Assembly: GCF_905171765.1 (NCBI RefSeq)
Contig: NC_053392.1
Span: forward strand, 407,940,565 to 408,004,564
Source: Bufo bufo
Lineage: Eukaryota > Chordata > Amphibia > Anura > Bufonidae
Direction: 5' to 3'
DNA length: 64,000 nucleotides
Part shown: positions 1-8,453 of the stretch, one piece after another
Layout: each line of letters starts with the position of its first letter
Position numbering within the stretch: position 1 is the stretch's first letter
Translations under genes and position numbers: made by a program
The notes under the pieces: generated by a model
Told to the model about the DNA's origin: nothing
Seen by the model: only the letters and a program-made list of their open reading frames with translations
Database searches by the model: none

Positions 1-57
1 GCTATGTTTCATGAAGCGCTATATGACTTAATCAAAAGGTTTGAAGAAATGCATATA

Positions 58-1672
58 CAGTTGCAAGAAAAAGTATGTGAACCCTTTGGAATGATATGGA
101 TTTCTGCATAAATTGGTCATAAAATGTGATCTGATCTTCATCTAAGTCACAACAATAGACAATCAAAGTCTTCTTAAACTAATAACACACAAAGAATTAA
201 ATGTTATCATGTTTTTATTGAACACACTATGTAAATATTCACAGTGCAGGTGGAAAAAGTATGTGAACCCTTGGATTTAATAACTGGTTGAACCTCCTTT
301 GGCAGCAATAACTTCAACCAAACGTTTCCTGTAGTTGCCGATCAGACGTGCACAACGGTCTGGAGTAATTCTTGACCATTCCTCTTTACAGAACTGTTTC
401 AGTTCAGCAATATTCTTGGGATGTCTGGTGTGAAACGCTTTCTTGAGGTCATGCCACAGCATCTCAATCGGATTGAGGTCAGGACTCTGACTGGGCCACT
501 CCAGAAGGCAGATTTACTTCTGTTTAAGCCATTCTCTTGTTGATTTACTTCTATGCTTTGGGTTGTTGTCCTGTTGCAACACCCATCTTTTGTTGAGCTT
601 CAGCTGGTGGACAGATGGCCTTAAGTTCTCCTGCAAAATGTCTTGATAAACTTGGGAATTCATTTTTCCTTTGATGATAGCAATCTGTCCAGGCCCTGAC
701 ACAGCAAACCAGCCCCAAACCATGATGCCCCCACCACCATACTTCACAGTTGGGATGAGGTTTTGATGTCTGTGTGCTGTGCCTCTTTTTCTCCACACAT
801 AGTGTTGTGTGTTTCTTCCAAACAACTCAACTTTGGTTTCATCTGTCCACAGAATATTTTGCCAGTACTGCTGTGGAACATCCAGGTGCTCTTGTGCAAA
901 ACGTGCAGCAATGTTTTTTTTGGACAGCAGTGGCTTCCTTGGTGGTATCCTCCCATGAAATCCATTCTTGTTTAGTGTTTTACGTATCGGAGATTCGCTA
1001 ACAGGAATGTTAGCATATGCCAAAGACTTTTGTAAGTCTTTAGCTGACACTCTAGGATCCTTCTTCACCTCATTGAGCAGTCTGCGCTGTGCTCTTGCAG
1101 TCATCTTTACAGGACGGCCACTCCTAGGGAGAGTAGCAGCAATGCTGAACTTTCTCCATTTATAGACAATTTGTCTTACAGTGGACTGGTGAACAGCAAG
1201 GCTTTTGGAGATACTTTTATAACCCTTTCCAGCTTTATGCAAGTCAACAATTCTTAATCGTAGGTCTTCTGAGAGCTCTTTTGTGTGAGGCATCATTCAC
1301 ATCAGGCAATGCTTCTTATGAAAAGCAAACCCAGAACTGGTGTGTGTTTTTTATAGGGCAGGGCAGTTGTAACCAACACCTCCGATCTCATCTCATTGAT
1401 TGGACTCCAGTTGGCTGACACCTCACTCCAATTAGCTCTTGGAAATAACATTAGTCTAGGGGTTCACATACTTTTTCCACCTGCACTTTGAATGTTTACA
1501 TGGTGTGTTCAATAAAAACATGGTAACATTTAATTATTTGTGTGTTATTAGTTTAAGCAGACTGTGATTGTCTATTGTTGTGACTTAGATGAAGATCAGA
1601 TCACATTTTAAGACCAATTTGTGCAGAAATCCATAACATTCCAAAGGGTTCACATACTTTTTCTTGCAACTG
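58..1672 (-). mobile_element. Tc1/mariner element, near complete
   Basis: The ends are inverted repeats starting CAGTTGCAAGAAAAAGTATG and lie between TA dinucleotides at 56-57 and 1673-1674, the standard Tc1/mariner target duplication. The TIRs are long, about 200 bp, and also contain an internal copy of the AAAAAGTATGTGAACCC motif (255-271 on the left; inverse near 1463-1480 on the right). The 1615-bp length and single transposase gene fit the family. The two TIRs still match closely, so this is one of the younger insertions here. Confidence 0.97.
277..1296 (-). pseudogene. Tc1 transposase, full length with one internal stop
   Basis: This is a DDE transposase that would bind the TIRs and carry out cut-and-paste transposition at TA. 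From the start at 1296 the N-terminal 50 residues form the paired-like helix-turn-helix ([20 protein letters not shown] onward), followed by the basic GRPV linker near residue 60. The catalytic residues are D152 in LWTDETKVELFG, D243 in LQQDNNPKH and the Glu of NPIE at codon 278, giving a DD34E spacing. A TAA at 514-516 (codon 261) lies between the second Asp and the Glu. The frame downstream of it stays open to the terminal stop at 277, ending AAKGGSTSY. At 339 codons it has the usual family length. Apart from the stop I see no frameshift, so the loss of function looks recent. Confidence 0.95.
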
Positions 1673-2538
1673 TAAGTAGTGTGGAGCAAAGCCCAGCTCC
1701 AGCTCACTGTTTGAATGTGCAGGAGAATATGATCGGGTTAGAGGGTGTACCAGAGGTGGAAATGCAGTCTCCACAATGTTGGTTGGTTACTAAGGAAGGG
1801 TCCCAGGGGGGAATTAGCTCATCGGTGGCCCTAGAGGTCAGGATTGATAATGACCCGAGCGGTATATATGACGTATGTGCTGTGACCGATGACAACTCAG
1901 AGACAGAAGCTTCCAGGTCAAGGTACTGCGAAATTAAAGTAGTTGCTAGTAGCAACCAGACAACAGTTATACCTGATGTGACGAGAGTTAAGTGGGGAGA
2001 CGTCAGCCTAGTGACTGAGACCTATACCCAGGCAGTGGTAGATGACCAGACGTGTCAGTACAGCTGCAATCAGAAGGAGATAAGTGAGCTGAAGGATCTA
2101 CTGCCTGATATCCAGGTGACATTAGAGCGGCTGAAGGGTGGTTTAAAACTGACCAGCCGGATCTCCAACAAAAGGAGGAGGCGGGAGCTCCCCGTGGAAA
2201 ACGCGGCTGTAAAGATTGCGGAAGTTAAAGGTTGTGGGACTAAGAAGAAATCTAGAAAAGAAGCAAGCCAGAAAGCTAAGTTCTCCAGCGAAGAGATTAC
2301 GGAGAAGGCCCTTAGACACTGTAGTCTAGGTAGGAAGGCAGTGTTTATGACAAACCAAGCTCTGATGGCCTGGATCTGGCAAAATAAAGGGAAGCATGTG
2401 ACGCTGGCCATCTCTTCGAGGGGGAACGTTGAGCCGGAAGATGGCAGCATAACGCGGATGCCCTGTCACGAGCATCCAGTTGGTACATGTGTTCACCCCC
2501 ACAGGTTTGAACAGAGGGGGGGATATGTGGCAATGTGA

Positions 2539-2924
2539 ACATTGAGGTGTTGTTTCCCCAGGTTCCAGTCCGGGACTTGAGACATGCTCATGTCCAGGGA
2601 TCCTATTTCCAGGATCCTGGGTGTGGCTCACTCTGGAGAGTCTGTGTGCAGCAGAGGCCTGGGAAGGCTCTGTCTGTGTGGTCTCAGCTGGGCAAGGCTG
2701 AGGGACCACGAGGCTGGGAGATAGCCTGGAGTTGGGGGGACTACTGAGCCCCAATCCCCCACAAGAAGCAGTGAACTGGAGACAGTGGGCATACTGTGCT
2801 CTGTACAGCCAGGAGGCTGTGGGACATTGGCTGACAAAGCCGCACGAGTTCACAGGGTGTGAACTGTGATCTAGGTGAGTCAGGAAACTCTGTGTTAGTT
2901 AGAGCCTAGCCGGGCAAGTGTTTG
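2539..2924. other. Non-coding flank of unknown ORF
   Basis: GC-rich sequence after the stop of the unidentified ORF, with no coding signal. If the inserted 2925-6349 element is removed, it continues into 6359-6480, which has an AATAAA at 6432-6437 and resembles the 3' region of a retroelement transcript. That resemblance is weak. Confidence 0.35.
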
Positions 2925-3175
2925 ACCTGTGTGAAGTTGGCACCCCATGTTCTTAAATTTCAAAAAGAAATACACCATTCGTTTGTGCTGCATTTGTGCC
3001 GCAAAAATGAACGTTTGTGCCGGTTTGGTTCCTGAGATATTGCGCGTTAGATTTTTGTGAAGCCCTGCCCACTTTACACCGCATGTTTTTAAATTTCAAA
3101 AAGAAATACACCATTCGTTTGTGCCGCTTTGGTTTCCGAGATATTGCACGCTTGATTTGCACCCCATGTTTTTAA

Positions 3176-3734
3176 CCCTGACCCTAGACCCCCCCAGGTG
3201 TGCTGCAGCTTGCCCCCCTCCTGCCCCCCCACAACTATTTTTGGGGCACAAGCATATTATTAATTTTTTTTCTGCGTACGCTGACTGTGGCCGGGACTCT
3301 TAGCGTCCGGCCACTGTTCGCGCATCGCACACCCCACCGCTGATCAACTTCAGACGGTTGATCAGGCCTTTTGGCCTTTTTATTTAATTTTTATTTTTTT
3401 GTCTGTTAGGTTTAGGATAAGTTCGCGAACACCCGTCCCCCCCAAACACACGCACACCAAATAAAGTTTATCACGCACACACACACTCCCCTATGGCCTG
3501 CCGGATGTTCTGGGCTGAGGAGGCATACGCCCAGCTTGCCTCCGAGTCTGAGAGCTCCAGTGAGGACGAGGATGACCCCACTTTCCTTTTGTCATCCGCG
3601 TCCTCATCATCTAGCGATGATGATGAGACCCCAAGGCGGCGGAGACACCGCCAGGCGGAGCAAGGGGACCACCATGCTAGGGACCCTGTGGCCCACACTA
3701 GTACGAGAAGCTCTGGGGCTCGTACTAGTTTTCC
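3176..3734. repeat. Left arm of the piggyBac long inverted repeat (partner 5447-6036)
   Basis: Base-by-base comparison shows the same order in both arms: CCCTGACCCTAG tip, GGGGCACAAGCATATTATT, the GTGGCCGGGACTCTTAGCGT block, GTTTAGGATAAGTT and the transposase start. The breakpoints are at 3734 and 5447, inside the codons for TSFP. Differences are scattered substitutions and small indels. Confidence 0.9.
3493..3734 (+). pseudogene. Second, inverted copy of the piggyBac transposase N-terminus
   Basis: The plus strand reads MACRMFWAEEAYAQLASES and about 80 codons in all, nearly the same as the minus-strand start at 5691. The similarity stops at 3734, where the reading runs into unrelated sequence and soon ends. 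The copy carries its own upstream region, so any promoter in the 5' UTR would be present at both ends of the element and point inward. Confidence 0.9.
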
Positions 3735-3935
3735 ATGTTCATCTGAGGGGTTAGGTCATGGGGTATTTTTATAGAGCAGATTCTTACAGACGCGGCTATA
3801 CCCTATATGTAAACTTTTTTTTTTTTTTAGTTTTACTAAATATTTTGGAAATTTTTTGTTTTAGTGTCTCAAGTCTGAGAACCATAGTTTTTTATCCGAT
3901 TGTCAGTGGCTAAATTGGGAAAGGGGAACATAAAT

Positions 3936-5691
3936 TTAGTACTCCATGGAAGTGTGGTACTCCCTGAAGCAACCAATAATGCAGAGGCCCGGATGATCGG
4001 GCACGTGTCACACTGAGTAGTGGTGTCCTTCCGTATCCCCTTCCTGTGACACACTCTGCACCTTTTTTGGGTCCTTCCCTTCTTTCCAGTATGGGGGACC
4101 ACACCTGGAAAAAGTGTTGGCCAGGGACGATCCGGGCGCCTCCAGTTCCCGAGGTACTCCGGCCTGCTCTTTCCCGGTCAGAAAAGATAAGGTCCTTGAG
4201 GACTGCCTCATAGAATTGAAGGAATGTCCCTGTGTTGCCAGCACTACGGGACAGTACAAGGCAACTTGCACCAAGCAGACCGCAACTTTTTTGTACCATG
4301 CCCGGGTTTTGCGCATTGCGTTATATGGCTTGAGGACTTGATCAGATAGATAAACTCTCCATATACCGATTGCAGTCGACGATGCAATCGGGCATGAGGA
4401 CCGTTGCCGCGGTACCTCACACAGGGACAGGGGTGATGCCGTTACCGTGAATTGTGGACAGTTCAAGGACATCCCTCTTGTCCTTATATCTGACCAGCAA
4501 CAGGTTTTCACTGGTAAGGGCACGGGTCTCACCTCTGGGGATGGGCAGGGAGGCTGCATTGATTTTTCCGCACGGTCCCACAAGCGGACGTGGATCTGGA
4601 ACAAGGGGATACTAGTATAAAAGTTATCCATGTACAGGTGGTAACCCTTATCTAGCAGTGGGTGCATAAGGTCCCACACAAGTTTCCCGCTAACACCCAG
4701 AGTGGGGGGAAATTCTGGGGGTTGAATACGGGAATCTCGCCCCTCGTACACACGAAACTTGTAAGTGTAGCCTGAGGTACTCTCGCAAAGTTTGTACAGC
4801 TTCACGCCATACCTCGCCCGCTTAGAGGGAACATACTGGCGGAAAATGAGTCTCCCCTTGAAAACAATGAGAGAACCATCAACCGCAACCTCCCTTCCAG
4901 GTACATCGGCCTGCACAAATTTGGCCCCAACGTGATCGATGACCGGCCTGATTTTGTACAGGCGGTCATAGGCAGGATCACCTTTGGGGGGGACATGCTG
5001 CATTATCTGCATAATGCAGGCATTTCCGGATGGCTTCAAACCGGGTATGTGTCATGGCCATACAGTAGAGTGTGGTCTGGTAGAGGACGTCCCCACTCCA
5101 GTAATGCCTGACACTAGGTTTCTTGACTAGGCCCATATGCAGCACGAGGCCCCAAAATGTCCTCATCTTGGCTGCACAGACCGGAGTCCGGCCACCGGGC
5201 CTAGCCAAAAAGGAGCCCGGGTGTTGAGCAATGAACTGTTGGGCGTACAGGTTCATCTGCTCCAACATCAGATTCACAAAGTGGTCACTGAAAAAAAGAC
5301 TAAAGTAGTCGTATTCAGTGAAGCCCACTGTGGAAATCTGGATTCCTGGTTGGCCTACAAAATCAGGAATCACGGGCTCAAAACGCTCTGGGGTATACCA
5401 GACAAGTTCACCGGTAGGGGGCTCCGGTGGACTTAACTGGTGAGGCGGAAAACTAGTACGAGCCCCAGAGCTGCTCGTACTAGGGTGGGCCACAGGGTCC
5501 CTAGCATGGTGGCCCCCTTGCTCCACCTGGCGGCGTCTCCGCCGCCTTGGGGGCTCATCATCATCGTTAGATGATGAGGAGGACGCGGATGACAAAAGGA
5601 AAGTGGGGTCATCCTCGTCCTCACTGGGGCTCTTGGACTCGGAGGCAAGCTGGGCGTATGCCTCCTCAGCCCAGAACATCCGGCGGGCCAT
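3936..5691 (-). pseudogene. piggyBac transposase, several frameshifts
   Basis: The start at 5691 gives MARRMFWAEEAYAQLASES, followed by an acidic, serine-rich N-terminus (SEDEDDPTFLLSSASSSSS) and an arginine cluster. The core is recognisable in pieces: ALTHMGL-like LGLVLHMGLVKK, RLYKIRPVIDH, then VAVDGSLIVFKGR (first catalytic Asp) and HLYMDNFYTSIPLF (second). Frameshifts lie near 5000 and 4590 and again in the C-terminal third. The third catalytic position, expected as GGVDLSDQ, reads VYLSDQ after a small deletion near 4355. The C-terminal cysteine-rich domain (RCRVCHRKGIRKDTTTQCDTC) is present around 3995-4060. In yet another frame the tail REYHTSMEY ends at a TAA at 3936-3938. Family DNA cleavage at TTAA needs the DDD residues, so this copy is dead. 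Confidence 0.92.
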
Positions 5692-6479
5692 AGGGGAGTG
5701 TGTGTGCGTGAAACTTTATTTGGTGTGCGTGTGTGTGGGGGGACGGGTGTTTGCGAACTTATCCTAAACCTAACAGACAAAAAAAATAAAAAAATTTAAA
5801 TAAAAAAAAGGCCAATAAATGTGAATAAAAAAAAAAATTATAATTCAAACTCGCTGATCAACCGTCCGAAGTTGATTAGCGGTGGGGTGTGCGATGCGAT
5901 AACAGTGGCCGGACGCTAAGAGTCCCGGCCACAGTCAGCGTACGCAGAAAAAAATAAAATAATATGCTTGTGCCCCAAAAAAAGTTGTGGGGAGGAAGGC
6001 AAGCTGCAGCACACCTGGGGGGGTCTAGGGTCAGGGTTAAAAACATGGGGTGGAAAGTGGGCGGGGTTTCAGCAAATCAAGCGTGCAATATCTCGGAAAC
6101 CAAAGCGGCGCAAACATTAATTTTTGCGGCACAAACTCAGCACAAACGCAGCACAAACGAATGGTGTATTTCTTTTTGAAATTTGAAAACATGGGGTGGA
6201 AAGTGGGCGGGGTTTCAGCAAATCAAGTGCGCAATATCTCGGAAACCAAAGCGGCGCAAACGTTTATTTTTGCGGCACAAACACTGCACAAACGAATGGT
6301 GTATTTCTTTTTTCAATTTAAGAACATGGGGTGCCAACTTCACACAGGTAAGTGTTTGTTATTTTATGTGGATGTCACATGTGTTAGGTGAAGCTGCGAC
6401 TTCATGATGACCTATATTGGTTGGAGTGTAAAATAAATGCACTGTTTGGACCTGAAACCTGGTGTCCTAAAGTCGTATC

Positions 6480-7176
6480 TGTGAGAATGACCCCCGAATA
6501 AGAGGCAATCCCTTACAACATCCTATCAGAATGTTACTGAAGGGTATACAGAAAGGCTCTGCTGTCACCCGTCCTTCCGGGCAGCCATTTACAGGGAAGA
6601 TGTTCAGGTCCTTATCTGATATGTTGCAAGGATATCCTTTTGGTGAATATACTAGCTTACTGATTAAAGACAACCATGAATCTGGCTTTCTATGGTTTCC
6701 TCAGACCAGGCGAATTTACCTGCACTTCAAGGTGTAAAAATTATCGAGTCAGCTCTCTTGGGACGGGTCATGTTACATCCTTGTGCTAACCTCCACAAAG
6801 ACGACACGCCCAGGACAGCTGACTGAAGTTAAATACTTTCCAACTGGTAACAAATGGTGTCCTGTGAGAACCATTCAAGAGTGGTTACAGTTTATTACGG
6901 AAACCCCGGGTGAGGCACCTCTGCTTCAGTTAGGTTCTGCTCCTTTTGAGTTGCACAAACTTCTTCAAATTCATTCGTATTCTGTTGAGGAACATTGGTG
7001 TCGACCCCAGCTCGATTACTGGGCATTCTATGCGCATCGGGGCGGCCTCCGCCGCATCTAAGCATAATGTCCCAGTACATGTAATTAAGAAGTTAGGCAG
7101 GTGGAAATCGGCTTGTTATGCCCGATATATATACCAAACCCGCAGGTTGAAATGTCTAGTGCCTTCAGTAATCTAG
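6480..7176 (+). pseudogene. Tyrosine recombinase remnant (DIRS/Ngaro/Crypton type)
   Basis: The frame is open from about 6480. It includes LLKGIQKGSAVTRPSG and FGEYTSLLIK, then shifts near 6670 into FYGFLRPGEFTC, the first catalytic Arg region of this recombinase family. A second shift leads to GQLTEVKYFPTGNKWCP, and the C-terminal catalytic block is ITGHSMRIGAASAASKHNVP then KKLGRWKSACYARYI, showing the H-x-x-R, the LGRW motif and the final Tyr. The stop is at 7174-7176. In this family the enzyme integrates circular DNA copies without making a target duplication. No RT, RNase H or methylase domain was seen nearby, so the rest of the element is lost or was never here. A Crypton origin cannot be excluded, but the downstream repeat pair favours a DIRS/Ngaro type. 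Confidence 0.85.
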
Positions 7177-7215
7177 TTTTGTAATTGTAAATAAACAGCT
7201 ATGTTTGTGATTTTT

Positions 7216-7557
7216 GGCCCCTTTAGCCTACCCTCCGTACAGCAGTCTCGGCACACCTCTACTGCTTTAGAGGTAGGTAGGTCTCTCACACATAGACGAC
7301 CCGAATACAATTGATAAGCAAATATATATTTGCTGTATTTGTATGAGGGGAGGCGGGGTCTAGCCTTTATAAGACTCTGCCTTCCCCTCTCCTTACCAGC
7401 GTCAGCTCGTTTTGCCCCACCCTCCCAATCCCATTATTACAACAACTCATTGGGGGTGGGCCCCTTTAGCCTACCCTCCGTACAGCAGTCTCGGCACACC
7501 TCTACTGCTTTAGAGGTAGGTAGGTAGGTCTCTCACACATAGACGACCCGAATACAA
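7216..7557 (+). repeat. 95-bp direct repeat pair downstream of the recombinase gene
   Basis: The block running from GGCCCCTTTAGCCTACCCTC to GACGACCCGAATACAA occurs at 7216-7310 and again at 7459-7557, the second with one extra GGTA unit. The 148-bp spacer contains CTTTATAAGACTCTGCC, a TATA-like stretch. Direct repeats placed 3' of a tyrosine recombinase gene match the split-direct-repeat ends of Ngaro-type retroelements; the link is inference. Confidence 0.8.
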
Positions 7558-8450
7558 ATACGATTAGACTGGATGGTTCACAGCAGTATGATGTCGAGGT
7601 CACCTGAGTCTGACACTGTGCAGTCGAGCTTGGGGGTCACAGCATTCAACCTACTCCTGCCCCCTGTGGCCCCAGAAAAGCCTTTCAGTTGCACCTCTGT
7701 CTTCACTGCACCCTCCTTGTTGGGTGCCTTCTTTTTTTCCTTAAAAAAAAGCAACAAAACTCCACTACACGCTATGGAAGAGTCTCCCTGTTGATGCTTT
7801 GTGCAAGAACAGTCAGCATTTGAACTGCCATAAGGGAAAATTCAGGGGGAGACCCCATGCATAGTTGAGTTTGTGGTAGTAGTGGTACCAGTGGGAACTC
7901 TGGGCAAATACAAAGAAGGGAGGGCAAGGAGCCCACAATGACATAACAGTCTGATAAAAGCAGCAAGGAGTGCGAGGACTGACTATCCCAAAAAGCTGCC
8001 AAAGCCAGATCTGTTTCCATTATGGTTAGCTTGGAAGCTGGTGATGCTGCTGATATGTGGGTGCAGGTAAGCAGAGTTCGACTGCCACTAGCTCTGTGCG
8101 AGTATCCCCCGTCTGGCAGTTTTTTCTCTCCACAATGCCAGAAGACAAAAGCGTTGCCGTGTGCAAAATCTGAAGGATTAAAATAAGCCTTGAGTGTTTC
8201 TGCACATTCCAAGAGCCATCTTTTTTATTTTATTTTTCAGTCAATATTACAGATGAATTTATTTTGTGCATTATTTTTGTGTGTGATAAGTAATTTTGTA
8301 ACAGAAGCATTTTGGACTACTTTATTTGTTTTTGGAGGGGGGGGATGAAAACATAGCAACTCCATTTTTTCTTTTCACCATATCAAAGGCCATGGAAACC
8401 TTTCAACAGCTTTCACTTTCAGTCTATCTGCAGAACCATTTCTTTCTGCT
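7558..8450. other. Unassigned sequence
   Basis: No repeat ends, conserved protein motifs or RNA structures were recognised. The longest open frame, 7772-8212 on the minus strand, has no family resemblance and is probably chance. Confidence 0.4.
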
Positions 8451-8453
8451 TTA

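Larger units (their letters stand above)
1..2538 (+). pseudogene. Unidentified long ORF, split by a Tc1 element
   Basis: Bases 1-57 are open in frame 1 and enter the window already coding. The same frame resumes at 1675, directly after the Tc1 element at 58-1672 and its duplicated TA, and runs to a TGA at 2536-2538. The two parts give about 19 plus 287 codons and form one frame when the Tc1 and one TA are ignored. The protein is charged: an acidic middle, a basic stretch (SNKRRRREL, then a TKKKSRKEASQKAK segment) and an EISELKDLLPDIQVTLERLK segment that looks like a coiled coil. No zinc knuckle, protease or RT motif was seen. The ATG at 1621 lies inside the Tc1 TIR and is not a real start. 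I do not recognise the family. A Gag-like or ORF1-like protein of a retroelement is a guess, prompted by the tyrosine-recombinase remnant at 6.5-7.2 kb. The 5' end is outside the window. Confidence 0.5.
3176..6036 (-). mobile_element. piggyBac element with duplicated 5' end
   Basis: The element starts CCCTGACCCTAGACC and ends with its inverse, directly inside TTAA at 3172-3175 and 6037-6040, the piggyBac signature. It is 2861 bp long. Instead of a short TIR, its first 559 bases (3176-3734) are an inverted copy of its last 590 (5447-6036), including the 5' UTR and the first 80 or so transposase codons. It therefore has two 5' ends and no original 3' end. Confidence 0.93.
2925..6349. mobile_element. 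Palindromic TIR element with 9-bp TSD, hosting a piggyBac
   Basis: The termini are inverted copies beginning ACCTGTGTGAAGTTGGCACC and are bounded by the direct repeat AAGTGTTTG at 2916-2924 and 6350-6358. The arms (2925-3171 and 6041-6349) match along nearly their whole length. Each has about two tandem units of roughly 125 bp (motifs CACCATTCGTTTGTGC and GAGATATTGC). A 9-bp TSD with long TIRs is typical of Mutator-like elements; Merlin (8-9 bp) is an alternative. No transposase of its own is present: the only coding content belongs to the nested piggyBac. Confidence 0.8.

Noticed and set aside
1621..1674. ATG at 1621 as start of the 305-codon ORF
   Set aside because: It lies in the right TIR of the Tc1 element; the true frame comes from upstream of the insertion.
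2070..2853. Minus-strand ORFs opposite the unknown ORF
   Set aside because: They are antisense shadows; the plus frame continues on both sides of the Tc1 and is the better candidate.
7772..8212. 146-codon minus-strand ORF
   Set aside because: No domain, no start context and no neighbouring exon signal.
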